A stretch of 64,000 nt of DNA from Hymenobacter siberiensis (lineage in GTDB: Bacteria; Bacteroidota; Bacteroidia; Cytophagales; Hymenobacteraceae): NCBI RefSeq assembly GCF_018967865.2, contig NZ_JAHLZY020000001.1:1426001-1490000 (forward strand). Direction: 5' to 3'. Shown one piece after another: positions 8,634 to 16,930 of this stretch (its first letter is position 1; each line of letters opens with the position of its first letter). The position numbers and the translations under genes were made by a program. The notes beneath the pieces are model-generated. The model saw nothing but the letters and a program-made list of their open reading frames with translations. It made no database searches and was not told where the DNA came from.

Positions 8634-8664
8634 AAAGCCTCTCGCCCTTGGCGGGAGGTTTTTT
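8634..8664 (+). terminator. Terminator-like hairpin
   Basis: CCTCTCGCC pairs with GGCGGGAGG around a CTT loop, preceded by AAAG and followed by six T. Confidence 0.65.
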
Positions 8665-8688
8665 AATTACAGGGAAATGGTATCCCAC

Positions 8689-8732
8689 AGCACAACGCCC
8701 TAGCCAATGCAGCCGTGGCGTTGTGCTTTTTA
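8689..8732 (+). terminator. Terminator-like hairpin
   Basis: AGCACAACGCC (8689-8699) pairs perfectly with GGCGTTGTGCT (8717-8727), followed by TTTTAT. It points along the + strand, away from the secreted-protein gene that ends at 8761 on the minus strand. Confidence 0.65.
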
Positions 8733-8760
8733 TCTCAGAAAGGACGGGTAGCAGCAGGGG

Positions 8761-9966
8761 TTATTGCACCATCAGTCGCTTGGCCACGAGGCCAGCCGCC
8801 GTGCGGGCCTGCACCGAATACACGCCGGGGGCAAGGCCGGCCAGCGGCAGGTCAAGGGCTTCGGCGGGGCCGGCGGCCAGGGTGCGCGTGAGCACCGGGC
8901 GGCCCAGGTTATCGGTCACGGTTACCAGCGTGGGCTGGTTGCCGCGCAGGGTGGCGGGCAGGAGCAGGGTGGCCGTGCCCCGGGCCGGATTGGGGTACAC
9001 CGCCGCCAGCCGTGCCAGGGCGGCCGGGGCTGTGGCCAGCGGCGCACCAATGCCCACCGCAATGTCGCGGATAACGAAGGGCACTACTGCCGGTACCGTG
9101 TTACCCACCAGCGTGGCCAGGCCGGTTGTCAGATTGAAGCGGTAGAAGTTGCTGCTGCCGCCAGCCGTCACCTCCATCAGGAAGCCTTCGTTGCGGTTGA
9201 GGCCGGCATTGAAATAAATATCGAAATCGATGGCCTGCGGCGACCCAATGCCATACGTGCCCGACGGCACCTGCAGCATCACCGTAACCGGGGCTGTGAG
9301 TACGCCGCCATTGGGCGGGCTCACTACCGAAAGCAGGCCGTTATTCAGCTCGTCGAAGGCGTAGAGTGTGGTGTTGGTCGCGCCGGGAAAGGCGTTGGTG
9401 TAGGCCACGGCCCCAATGCCGGGCGTGGCCGGGGAGCCGCTGGCATAGGTCAGGTTGGTATCGGTGCCGGCCAGCGCGCCGGTGCTGGGGCTGAGGCGGT
9501 AGTTGGCGCGGGTAGTGCTCACCACCCGAATCAGGTCGGCCAGGGGGTTGAAGTCGAAGCCGATGCGGGCGGTGCGGCGGCCCAGCTCCAGGCGCAGGGC
9601 GGGCGCTACCGGTGTGGCGGCCCCGCTGGTCAGGTTCAGGGTGTAGAGCTGGGCATTGGGGGCGGGGGCCAGGGCGGCCGTGTCGTAGCCCAGGGCGTAG
9701 AGCTGGGCGTTGGCAGGCCGGAAATCCATGCCTACCAGGCTCTGGCCGGCCGCCACGCCGGCCACGGTAGCGGGCGTGCCCACGGCCATGCCATTGGCCA
9801 CATTGATGGCAACCAGGCCCTGCGACCCGGCCGGCGAGCCCAGATAGGGAGCCGTGAGCGTGCCCAGCCCATACACCGTCTGGCCCAGAGCGACGGGGCC
9901 GGCCAGCACGACCAGGCCCAGCAAAATACCGGCCCGCCCGGAAAACGAACGTAAAGAAGTAGCCAT
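8761..9966 (-). CDS. Secreted DUF4394 protein with T9SS sorting domain
   Basis: A 401-residue exported protein. Residues 1-29 are a signal peptide (AGILLGLVVLAGPVALGQ). Two DUF4394-like blocks follow, each with the pattern LVGMDFRPANAQLYALGYD and later IGFDFNPLADLIRVVS; these resemble beta-propeller-type repeats of extracellular proteins. From about residue 325 there is a type A C-terminal domain for type IX secretion: VYPNPARGTATLLLP, then LAGLAPGVYSVQA and AKRLMVQ. That domain is used by Bacteroidota to send proteins across the outer membrane and attach them to the surface. The function of the passenger is unknown. Confidence 0.85.
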   Translation of the reverse strand: MATSLRSFSGRAGILLGLVVLAGPVALGQTVYGLGTLTAPYLGSPAGSQGLVAINVANGMAVGTPATVAGVAAGQSLVGMDFRPANAQLYALGYDTAALAPAPNAQLYTLNLTSGAATPVAPALRLELGRRTARIGFDFNPLADLIRVVSTTRANYRLSPSTGALAGTDTNLTYASGSPATPGIGAVAYTNAFPGATNTTLYAFDELNNGLLSVVSPPNGGVLTAPVTVMLQVPSGTYGIGSPQAIDFDIYFNAGLNRNEGFLMEVTAGGSSNFYRFNLTTGLATLVGNTVPAVVPFVIRDIAVGIGAPLATAPAALARLAAVYPNPARGTATLLLPATLRGNQPTLVTVTDNLGRPVLTRTLAAGPAEALDLPLAGLAPGVYSVQARTAAGLVAKRLMVQ

Positions 9967-10050
9967 AAAAATCGGAGCGATAACGGGTGAAATGCCTGTT
10001 CTGCAAACGGCTACCCGCTGCCGAAAGTTACTGGCCCGGGCCTGCGCCGG

Positions 10051-10566
10051 CTACGCCACTACCCGCACCGCATCGCCCACCCGAATGATGCCGCCCTGCG
10101 CAATGTGGGCCGTGAGGCCGCCGTGCCCGCGCATGGCGTTGTAGCCGCCGGGGCCCAGCTCTTCCTCCATGCGCGAGCAGGGGTGGCACTCGCCGGTGAT
10201 GTCGAGAATAACCTCATCGCCGATGTGAATCTGACGGTTTTTCAGGGCCAGCAGGTTCAGACCGCTCACCACTAGGTTGCGGCGCAGGCGGGCAGGGTCC
10301 AGCGGCGCATCCAGCCCCAGGTAGCCCGCCACCGCCGCTAGGTGCTCGTGCTGAATAAGCGTGACCTGCCGCTTGCCGCCCGCCTTGGGCCGGGCGTGGT
10401 CGCCGAGCATGTGGGAGTCGGTTTTTAATTCGACTTCGGGCACTGACACCAGTGGCTCGCGACGCAGCGGGCGCTGGCCAATCCAGGTCACGCGGCCGGT
10501 TTGGGGCAGGGTGCCCAGCAGGCGCGCCACCGTCGATTTATCGTCGCCAAAAAAAGGAAAAGCCAT
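10051..10566 (-). CDS. MOSC domain protein
   Basis: A 171-residue soluble protein consisting of a MOSC domain, the fold of the molybdenum cofactor sulfurase C-terminus and of YiiM/YuaD-type proteins that handle Moco or sulfur. Supporting motifs are GDHARPKAGGKRQVTLIQHE near residue 55, LRRNLVVSGLNLLAL near 95, and CHPCSRMEEELGPGGYNAM near 130, where the conserved Cys sits. The last third ends GGLTAHIAQGGIIRVGD, typical of the family. No neighbouring Moco gene is present, so the pathway is not shown by context. Confidence 0.85.
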   Translation of the reverse strand: MAFPFFGDDKSTVARLLGTLPQTGRVTWIGQRPLRREPLVSVPEVELKTDSHMLGDHARPKAGGKRQVTLIQHEHLAAVAGYLGLDAPLDPARLRRNLVVSGLNLLALKNRQIHIGDEVILDITGECHPCSRMEEELGPGGYNAMRGHGGLTAHIAQGGIIRVGDAVRVVA

Positions 10567-10596
10567 GCGAAAGGGACGGGGCTTGGTTGTGGGATA

Positions 10597-11064
10597 TTAC
10601 AGCTCGTCGGGAGTGCCAAAGCCCTCCCGGATTTCGGTATGCCGAATCTGGCCGCCGAGGTTGCCGGCCCGGGCCAGCAGGCCGAAGCTAAGCACGGCCG
10701 TTGCCAGCGCCGCCAGCGTCAGCAGGCGGGCTTTGGGCGACCCATTCTTCAGCAGCAGCAACCCGAACAGGGCCATTGCCGCCGCTGCCTCCAACACCCA
10801 GAAACCCAGCTCGGCCGCCGCCTCGTGGTTCTGGATGAGGGCGCGGCTCACGCGGGGCAGGTTGAGGGCAATGGCCGCCGCACCCTCGCCCGTAAGCTGG
10901 GCCGGCAGGCACAGCAGGCCGGCGGCCAGCACGGCCACCAGGCCGGCTTTGGTGAGGTCGAGGCTGTGCTTTAGCACGCCCGCCGCCAGCAGCACGGCGG
11001 CAAAAAGGCTGCCCATGATGGGCACATGGTTGACAATGAGGTGCAGGTGGGCTTGGTTCATCAA
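10597..11064 (-). CDS. Small membrane protein, four spans
   Basis: A 155-residue integral membrane protein beginning MNQAHLHLIVNHVPIMGSLF, with two His in the first span. Four hydrophobic segments are visible at about 10-32, 42-58, 85-105 and 112-132. Similar short proteins with the HLHLIVNHVPI start occur in Bacteroidota, often near cytochrome or DUF2231-like genes; the His residues could bind haem or metal, but that is only a suggestion. It is transcribed in the same direction as the MOSC gene, 30 bp upstream of it, so they may form an operon. Confidence 0.7.
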   Translation of the reverse strand: MMNQAHLHLIVNHVPIMGSLFAAVLLAAGVLKHSLDLTKAGLVAVLAAGLLCLPAQLTGEGAAAIALNLPRVSRALIQNHEAAAELGFWVLEAAAAMALFGLLLLKNGSPKARLLTLAALATAVLSFGLLARAGNLGGQIRHTEIREGFGTPDEL

Positions 11065-11417
11065 CGCTAAATGAAAACGGAATGGGGGATGGCGGCCGGA
11101 GGCGCAAAGCTACTCCGGGCCCGTGGGCGGCCGGAATCACGCAACCCTTTTTCCCGGGCAACGACTCTCCTTTAATGAACTGCCAGCGGGGTAAAATCGT
11201 TATTTAACCAGCCGGATATGTTGCCAATGGCGCAATAAAGCGGCCCCGCGTCGTTGGCTGATTTTCAGCGGCAATTCTGCGGCGCTTAACTGTTGGTTAT
11301 GGCGGGCTTTACACCAGTATCCGCTTGCTAATAAGCCCGTCAGCGGGCGCTGAAAGCTGGCATTACGCTTGCCTTCAGATTTGTAATCAACAGTCATTTC
11401 CCTTCTCCTGCTTCGAT
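11065..11417. other. Divergent intergenic region
   Basis: These 353 bases separate the membrane protein (minus) from the M48-type peptidase (plus), so both promoters should lie here. Part of it is AT-richer. A 65-codon minus-strand frame (11200-11397) has no recognisable features and I do not accept it as a gene. CAGATTTG at about 11378 is one base off the -7 consensus for the peptidase. Confidence 0.4.
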
Positions 11418-12368
11418 ATGGCTTTCCTCCCTCGTTTTATCAGCCGCCTGGTGGCTCCGCTGCTGCTTGTGCTGCCGCTGGCCCTGGCCGCTCCCGCGCA
11501 GGCCCAAACTGCCCCTGCGCCCACCGACGTTATCCGCGAAATCACCGATGCCGTGGGCCTCAAAGCCCGCTTCGAGCTGCGCGCCACCCGCGAAGTCGAT
11601 AACGCGGCCGCCGTGGTGTACAACGGCAAGCGGTTCCTGCTCTACAACCCCGATTTTCTGAACTCCGTGAACCGCGCCGGCCACACCGACTGGGCCGGCA
11701 TCAGCATTCTGGCCCACGAGATGGGCCACCACCTCAACGGCCACACCCTGCGCGCCGGTGGCTCGCAGCCCGCCGATGAGCTGGAGGCCGACGAATTCTC
11801 CGGTTTTGTGCTGCGCAAGCTGGGAGCCAGTCTGGCCCAGGCCCAGGCCGCCATGGCCACCGTGCCCGATGCCGACGACTCGGCCACGCACCCCGGCCGC
11901 ACGCCGCGCCTGGCCGCCATCGGCCAGGGCTGGCAGCGGGCCAATTCGCAGCTGGTGGCCAGTGCCCGCGCGGCCGCGCCCTCGGCCGCGCCGGCCGTGG
12001 TAGCAGCGCCGCCGGCCCGCGAAACCTACGCCCGCCAGCCGGTGCGCCGCTACCCCACGGCCCAGGCCGATGACGAGGGCGAAATGGTGGCCGTAAGCCA
12101 GAAAACCGGTGGGGCCGTGCGCCTCGTGGGCCAGCTCACCTTCCGCAACGACCCCAGCCAGCGCTACTACCTCACCAACGCCCTGAAAGTGGTGCGGGTA
12201 GATGAGGACGACAACGCCGAAGTGGTGGGCCGCGTGACGCGCACCACCAACGAAACTTTCCCCTTCGTGCTCACCGATGGCCAGCAGCACCGCCTGTTCA
12301 TCACGGCCCGCGGCGACGTGTACGACAAAGCCGGCCAGCGCGTAGCTAAGCTGCATGACACCATGTAA
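11418..12368 (+). CDS. Secreted M48-like metalloprotease
   Basis: A 316-residue protein with a signal peptide (MAFLPRFISRLVAPLLLVLP to AQAQ, cut near 30). The zinc motif HEMGHH is near residue 98 in ILAHEMGHHLNGHTL, and the third ligand Glu is in ADELEADEFSGFVL about 20 residues later, the usual spacing for short M48-type gluzincins. After an Ala/Pro-rich linker there is a C-terminal beta region (GAVRLVGQLTFRNDPSQRYYL). An in-frame upstream start at 11325 was rejected because it would precede the signal peptide. The role is probably envelope proteolysis. Confidence 0.8.
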   Translation: MAFLPRFISRLVAPLLLVLPLALAAPAQAQTAPAPTDVIREITDAVGLKARFELRATREVDNAAAVVYNGKRFLLYNPDFLNSVNRAGHTDWAGISILAHEMGHHLNGHTLRAGGSQPADELEADEFSGFVLRKLGASLAQAQAAMATVPDADDSATHPGRTPRLAAIGQGWQRANSQLVASARAAAPSAAPAVVAAPPARETYARQPVRRYPTAQADDEGEMVAVSQKTGGAVRLVGQLTFRNDPSQRYYLTNALKVVRVDEDDNAEVVGRVTRTTNETFPFVLTDGQQHRLFITARGDVYDKAGQRVAKLHDTM

Positions 12369-12390
12369 GGAGCCGTTTGCCCATAATCGA

Positions 12391-12424
12391 AAGCTGGCCT
12401 GCGTAATTGCGGGCCGGCTTTTTT
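12391..12424 (+). terminator. Intrinsic terminator
   Basis: AAGCTGGCCTGC pairs with GCGGGCCGGCTT (one mismatch) around TAATT, followed by six T. It ends the protease transcript and lies inside the upstream extension of the PhzF frame, supporting the later PhzF start. Confidence 0.75.
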
Positions 12425-12501
12425 GTGGGGCGGCGGGTTTGGTTCTGGCCGGCTGTTGTTCCTTCGCGGCCGGTTTCCCCATGTCCCCCATTCACTGCCT
12501 T

Positions 12502-13416
12502 ATGTCCCAGCTTCCTTTTCTGCTGATTGATGCCTTCACCACCGAGCCCCTGCGCGGCAACCCCTGCGCCGTGGTGCTCGATGCCGACGACCTCGACCCT
12601 GTGCTTCGCCAGCGCCTGGCCCGCGAGTTCAACCAGTCGGAAACCGCTTTTGTGAACCGCGCCGCGCCCGGCAGCACCGAATTCACGGTGCGCTTTTTCA
12701 CGCCGGCCGAGGAAATTCCGCTGGCCGGGCACCCCACCATTGCCACCATTACGGCGCTGCTGCACGCGGGCCGGGTGGCGCTGCCCGCTTCCGGCGGGGC
12801 CCTCACGCTCACGCTGCACCTGCTGCACGGGCCCATTCGGGTCGATGTACTGCCGGGTGCGGCCGGGGCCCCGGCCCTGGTCTGGATGACGCAGCGGCAA
12901 CCAATTTTTGGGGCCATGCACGCGCCGGAAGCGGTGCTGCCGCTCTTCGGCCTCAGACACGATGACCTGCTGCCCGGCGCGCCCATCCAGACGGTGAGCA
13001 CCGGCACGCCGCAGCTCATGATACTGCTACGTGACCACGCCGCCCTGCGCCGCGCTCACGTAGCCGACGCCGCCGGCCTGGGCCGCTACCGCGCCACCAG
13101 CGACTTCTTCAGTCCGCACCTGTTTTGCCTGGGCGGGGCCACGCCGGCGGGCCACACCTTCGCCCGCCACTTCGGCACCCCGCCCGACGTGTCGGAAGAC
13201 CCCGTCACGGGCTCGGCCACCGGCGGCATGGCGGCCTATCTTTGGCACCACGGCTATATCAACTCGCCCGAGTTTATCGCCGAGCAGGGCCACGACATGG
13301 ACCGGGCCGGCGCGGTGCAGGTTCGCATCAGCGGCCCGCGCGAGGCCATTGCAGCGGTGCAGATTGGCGGCACCGGCGTGGTGGTGCTGGAAGGCGGGCT
13401 GCGCGGAGGTTTGTAG
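12502..13416 (+). CDS. PhzF family isomerase/epimerase-like protein
   Basis: A 304-residue protein of the PhzF fold, two similar halves as in diaminopimelate epimerase. From the start at 12502 (MSQLPFLLIDAFTTEPLRGN) the N-terminal half has GNPCAVVLDAD and NQSETAFV, where the Glu is the general acid/base of PhzF. The second half contains DPVTGSATGGMAAYLW, the other signature loop. No other phenazine genes are present, so it is probably one of the many PhzF-like isomerases of unknown substrate. The frame is open further upstream, but that part overlaps a terminator and is not conserved in character. Confidence 0.87.
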   Translation: MSQLPFLLIDAFTTEPLRGNPCAVVLDADDLDPVLRQRLAREFNQSETAFVNRAAPGSTEFTVRFFTPAEEIPLAGHPTIATITALLHAGRVALPASGGALTLTLHLLHGPIRVDVLPGAAGAPALVWMTQRQPIFGAMHAPEAVLPLFGLRHDDLLPGAPIQTVSTGTPQLMILLRDHAALRRAHVADAAGLGRYRATSDFFSPHLFCLGGATPAGHTFARHFGTPPDVSEDPVTGSATGGMAAYLWHHGYINSPEFIAEQGHDMDRAGAVQVRISGPREAIAAVQIGGTGVVVLEGGLRGGL

Positions 13417-13472
13417 GCAGGGAAGGCAACCGCGCCTGGCTTGTTTCTGTTAATGAGCCAGAAAAAGAATAT

Positions 13473-13580
13473 CATGCTTCATCTGGCGTCCGCGCAGCCG
13501 AAGCATCTCGCGTGCAGTAGTAAACCAATCGATTGAGTTACTTCCCCGTGCGTCATGTTTCGGCTGCACTCGGCATGACG
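13473..13580. repeat. Diverged GTCATGC...GCAGCCGAAGCATC inverted repeat
   Basis: CGCGCAGCCGAAGCATCTCG at 13491-13510 is mirrored by TTTCGGCTGCACTCGGCATG at 13558-13577, with mismatches. It is a worn copy of the element at 43371-43462. It supplies apparent upstream codons to the mutM frame, which are not part of the gene. Confidence 0.65.
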
Positions 13581-13622
13581 GCCTTTTTCAACATTCAACC
13601 CTCAAAACTCAACCCTTCCCAA

Positions 13623-14477
13623 GTGCCCGAGTTACCCGAAGTCGAAACCTACCGCCGCTTTATCGACGAAATTGCCGTGGGCCAGACCATTGCCGCCGTG
13701 CAGGTGAACGATGCCCACGTGCTGGCCACGCCTGAAGACCAGCTCCGTGCCGGCCTGGTGGGCCGCACCATCACGGGCACCAGCCGCTTGGGCAAAAACT
13801 GCTTTGTGGAGCTCGATAACGGCCAGGTGCTGGTGCTGCACTTCGGCATGACCGGCGACATCGGCGCCTACCGCGACGAGCCCGACGCCCCGCGCTTCAC
13901 CCGCGTGGCCCTGCACCTCGACGATTCGGGCCTACGCCTGGCCTTCATCGACCCGCGCAAATTCGGCCGTATCCGCCTCGCTGAAAGCGCCGCCGCCCAC
14001 CAGGCCGCCAAAAAAATCGGCCCCGATGCCCTCGCCATCACCGCCGCCGAATTGCAGGCCAAAATCAGCCGCCGCAAAACGCTGCTCAAGCCGCTGCTCC
14101 TCGACCAGGGCATCACCGCCGGCCTCGGCAACTGGATTGTGGACGAGGTGCTGTTTCAGGCCAAAATTCACCCCGAGCGGCTGGGTGCTTCGTTATCCTC
14201 AACCGAATTTAAAGCCCTCCACGCCGCCATTCAACTGGTACTCACCACGGCCATCGCCCACGAGGCCAACTATAAATATTTCCCCAAGAGATTCCTTATC
14301 CACGCCCGCGAGTGGGATGACTCGGCCACGCCCGGCTCCGACGCGCACACCTTCTGCCCGCGCCACCCAAAGGTGAAAATCGAGAAATACTACGTGGGCG
14401 GCCGGGCCACCTACCTCTGCCCGAAGTGCCAGCCTGCGCCCGCTTTAGTGCCTGCCGCCCAGGCCGCCGGCGGTTGA
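13623..14477 (+). CDS. mutM: Formamidopyrimidine-DNA glycosylase
   Basis: Excises oxidised purines such as 8-oxoguanine and nicks the abasic site. The enzyme needs Pro as its first residue after Met removal; the GTG at 13623 gives (M)PELPEVETYRR, fixing the start. Lys in SRLGKNCF near residue 57 and the C-terminal zinc finger (FCPRHP, then GGRATYLCPKCQ with the catalytic Arg) are present. The finger is Cys-x2-His...Cys-x2-Cys, a variant of the usual four Cys. Length (284 residues) is normal. Upstream in-frame codons come from a repeat and are rejected. Confidence 0.9.
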   Translation: MPELPEVETYRRFIDEIAVGQTIAAVQVNDAHVLATPEDQLRAGLVGRTITGTSRLGKNCFVELDNGQVLVLHFGMTGDIGAYRDEPDAPRFTRVALHLDDSGLRLAFIDPRKFGRIRLAESAAAHQAAKKIGPDALAITAAELQAKISRRKTLLKPLLLDQGITAGLGNWIVDEVLFQAKIHPERLGASLSSTEFKALHAAIQLVLTTAIAHEANYKYFPKRFLIHAREWDDSATPGSDAHTFCPRHPKVKIEKYYVGGRATYLCPKCQPAPALVPAAQAAGG

Positions 14478-14578
14478 GGCCAGGCCGATGCCCGCCGGGT
14501 AATGCCCAAATCATAGCCAATTCCTGCGTTGACAGAAATTACATGATGTAAGATGTAAAATCTTTGTAAATCAATTGG

Positions 14579-15445
14579 TTAATCATTGATTTCCTTTAGC
14601 GCCTGCGTCACTTCGAACTCCGTTATCTGCTCCGGGTAGTTGGCGTAGAAAATATTGTCCTCATTCAGCCGGTAGCCGCCAATCAGGGCCCGTTGCGCGG
14701 CTTCCAGATGCTGGCGGGCCAAGGCTGGCTGGCCCTGCGCCTGGTAGGTGAGCGCCAGGTAATAATTGGCCTCCGGATGTTGCGGATAGGCTTTCAGGCA
14801 CTGTTGTAAGTAGAATTGCGCCTGGGTGGATTGCTTGAGCCGGGCGGCCGTCACGCCGGCATAGAACAGCGTGTTGAAGTGAACCGGGCCCTGGCCGTCG
14901 GGGCCGCGCTGCAAGGCCATATCTTGGGCCAGCGCGGTTTCGGCCAGCTGGTAATGCCCCCGCTCCAGCTCACAAATACCCTCGAAAAACGGATACGTGT
15001 GGTCCATCTCGCGGCCGTTGGGCTTGAGCCTGGCCACGCGCTGGAAATCGGTAATGGCCCCGGTATAATCCTTCGTGAAAATGCACTTGAGGAAGCCCCG
15101 GTAGGCCAGCCAGCGGTTTGCATCGAGCGCCACGGCCTTGTCTACCAGTGGGAAAGCCTGGGCGTAGTCGCCGCATTTAATCAGTGGCATGGCCTTCTGC
15201 TGGTAGGCGTAAGCAATGTTGGGGCAGGCCGCAATCAGGCTGTCGCAATACTGCCCCCACTGCGGGCTGAGGTAGCTGACGCGGTGCGCGCCCCGGTCGA
15301 GGTACCGGGCCACGAGGCTGTCTTGGTAGGCTTTGCTGCCACACGCCGCCGCCAGCGGCGGGATGCCGGCGGCAGCCAGTGCCTGGCCATAGCCGCGACA
15401 AGCCGGAACCAGCAGGCTAAGGAATAACGGCCACCACTTTTCCAT
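14579..15445 (-). CDS. Secreted tetratricopeptide-repeat protein
   Basis: A 288-residue protein with a short N-terminal hydrophobic segment (WWPLFLSLLVPACRGYGQAL) that looks like a signal peptide or lipoprotein leader. From about residue 70 it is a chain of TPR helix pairs, e.g. AYAYQQKAMPLIKCGDYAQA, AITDFQRVARLKPNG, QFYLQQCLKAYPQHPEANYYLALTYQAQG and QHLEAAQRA. TPRs bind other proteins; the partner is unknown. Its start overlaps the end of the next upstream gene by 29 bp, so the two are probably translated together. Confidence 0.78.
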   Translation of the reverse strand: MEKWWPLFLSLLVPACRGYGQALAAAGIPPLAAACGSKAYQDSLVARYLDRGAHRVSYLSPQWGQYCDSLIAACPNIAYAYQQKAMPLIKCGDYAQAFPLVDKAVALDANRWLAYRGFLKCIFTKDYTGAITDFQRVARLKPNGREMDHTYPFFEGICELERGHYQLAETALAQDMALQRGPDGQGPVHFNTLFYAGVTAARLKQSTQAQFYLQQCLKAYPQHPEANYYLALTYQAQGQPALARQHLEAAQRALIGGYRLNEDNIFYANYPEQITEFEVTQALKEIND

Positions 15446-15905
15446 CGGTTAGCTTGAACGTTAAATAAGTGAAGTAGCTCACGGCGTGGTCGCTATAGGT
15501 GACCATCCGCCAGTCCTTCAGCGTTTTAAGAAAGGCGTACAGCTCCTGCACCAGCTCCGGGCGGAAGTGAATGGCCGCGTAACTCGCATCGGTTTGCAGC
15601 ACCTGCGTCATCGGCTGCCGAAACCCCGCGCAATCGACCACAAAACGAAACGTGAGGTAGCCGCTGCCGCCAAATTTGCGGTTGCCGCGCTGTAAAAAGG
15701 CGGTGGCCTCGCGCACCAGTGTGGCCGAGCTGCGCGGGTACTTTCCATCCACGGCGAAGTAGGGCAGCGTCATGGTCCTTGCGCAGGCGGGGTTGCGGGT
15801 GGTGGTGGTGTCGAGGTATTCGCCGCCGTGGAATGGGAGGTATTGGGCGTGGGTGGATATGCTGTTTACAAGCAGCACTAGCCAGCTGACAAACAAGTAT
15901 TTCAT
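15417..15905 (-). CDS. Secreted protein of unknown function
   Basis: With the start at 15905 (MKYLFVSWLVLLVNSISTHA) this is a 162-residue protein with a clear signal peptide cut near residue 21. The mature part contains SGYLTFRFVVDCAGFRQP and VQELYAFLKTLKDWRMVTY, a pattern that recalls the C-terminal domain of TonB-like proteins (a beta strand, then VDxxG), but the match is weak. An upstream ATG at 15980 would place the leader internally. It overlaps the TPR gene by 29 bp and lies upstream of it in the same operon. Confidence 0.65.
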   Translation of the reverse strand: MKYLFVSWLVLLVNSISTHAQYLPFHGGEYLDTTTTRNPACARTMTLPYFAVDGKYPRSSATLVREATAFLQRGNRKFGGSGYLTFRFVVDCAGFRQPMTQVLQTDASYAAIHFRPELVQELYAFLKTLKDWRMVTYSDHAVSYFTYLTFKLTDGKVVAVIP

Positions 15906-16014
15906 GCAGAGACTATTATTGCCCGGCTGGCATCGATGCGGCGCAGGCATTGTGAGAGCAGCCCGAGCGTGAAATCGCAATAAATGTATTGATGCGCTAA
16001 CATGGGAAGGAGGG

Positions 16015-16443
16015 TCAATCGGGTAAGGGATACTGGTGCTTTGTCGCCTTTCGGTTGACCCGCTTGATTATATGGTCGGCCGAAGGATGAACTATTGTCC
16101 AGTAGGTGACAATGGCATCGTATCCGTTCGATTGCAGCCGTTGGGCTTCGGTAAGCACTATCAGGCTGGAGCCCCCGACGTCGTTACGCTTATACGCAGC
16201 CTGCCATTTTTTCACATCGTCGAAATAGCCACGTTTGCTGCTCAGCATGCCTCCTGCTTCACCCGTGATGAATATCAGGCGCTTATTTAGAAAGCTGAAT
16301 TCCCCGCGCGTATCCTCATGGCGCGTGTTGAAATAGGCTGCCTCCTGCGCATTCAGCAAGGAACTGTTGTTGAGGCCGCAACTATCCAGCTTCTGCGCCG
16401 AGAGGCCGAAAGGCAACAGCACAAGCAAAAGAAGTAATTTCAT
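16015..16443 (-). CDS. Small secreted protein of unknown function
   Basis: Starting at 16443 (MKLLLLLVLLPFGLSAQKLD) it gives 142 residues with a signal peptide cut after about 17. The mature chain has EDTRGEFSFLNKRLIFITGE, then DVKKWQAAYKRNDVGGSSLIVLTEAQRLQSNGYDAIVTYW, and a basic end. The frame remains open upstream to 16569 but that part is repetitive Gly/Val and unlikely to be coding. I do not recognise a family. Confidence 0.6.
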   Translation of the reverse strand: MKLLLLLVLLPFGLSAQKLDSCGLNNSSLLNAQEAAYFNTRHEDTRGEFSFLNKRLIFITGEAGGMLSSKRGYFDDVKKWQAAYKRNDVGGSSLIVLTEAQRLQSNGYDAIVTYWTIVHPSADHIIKRVNRKATKHQYPLPD

Positions 16444-16834
16444 AAGATCGCTGAACGTGTACCGAGAAACTAATGAACGGATGCCGAAGAAAAGTCTGTT
16501 TTTCTTTTTACTCCGTCCTCCCGCACCCACCCCCACCCATAATACCCCAGCCCCGCCACGCAAGCCCACTGAATGGCTGTGAGCCCCAGCCGCGATAAAT
16601 CATCAGGTAATCTTGATAAAGCCCACCAGCAGTTGCAACAGTATACAACTGCTTAGAAACAGCTCAAATCGCCGCCCGTCGTCCAAGTGCTACTGCCGTG
16701 CCAGCAGCCACAATAGTAGCGTCAACAGCCCCGGAAACAGGATTTCGCAACTGTTAATGGCGTGGCAATGCCGCGACCGAAATCAATGCCCTAGAATAAG
16801 CTCAACGGAAATACGCAGGGCGCAGGATGCGCCG
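16444..16834. other. Stretch without a recognised gene
   Basis: About 390 bases between the secreted protein (minus) and the terminator of the SDR gene. It should contain the promoter of the secreted-protein gene. No credible coding frame, no repeats matching the other families, no clear hairpin. Confidence 0.45.
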
Positions 16835-16921
16835 TAAAAACGAAAACCCCAAATAGGTAATTCGGTCCGCCAGAACAATCCGCTTGGAATCGTTTTGGCG
16901 GGCCGAACTGCCTATTCGGGG
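16835..16921 (-). terminator. Long-stem terminator of the SDR gene
   Basis: Bases 16892-16921 and 16847-16876 form a 30-bp stem with five transitions, most of which become G-U pairs on the minus-strand RNA. The stem is followed on that strand by GGTTTTCGTTTTTA, a T tract. It lies 10 bases after the SDR stop. Confidence 0.75.
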
Positions 16922-16930
16922 TATTTGGGC

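Larger units (their letters stand above)
8431..8760. other. Non-coding stretch with two terminator-like hairpins
   Basis: These 330 bases hold no credible gene. The first part has diverged repeats of the CTGGTTTCT/AGAAACCAG type. Two + strand terminator-like hairpins follow (listed separately) although no + strand gene ends nearby, so a short RNA upstream of them is possible but unproven. Confidence 0.5.

Noticed and set aside
8764..9954. 396-codon frame opposite the T9SS-secreted protein
   Set aside because: Antisense shadow caused by high GC third positions; composition is low-complexity His/Gly/Gln/Arg and the real gene has a full signal peptide and sorting domain.
11200..11397. 65-codon minus-strand frame in the region before the M48-like peptidase
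   Set aside because: No domain, no signal peptide, poor codon bias compared with neighbours, and it lies where divergent promoters are needed.
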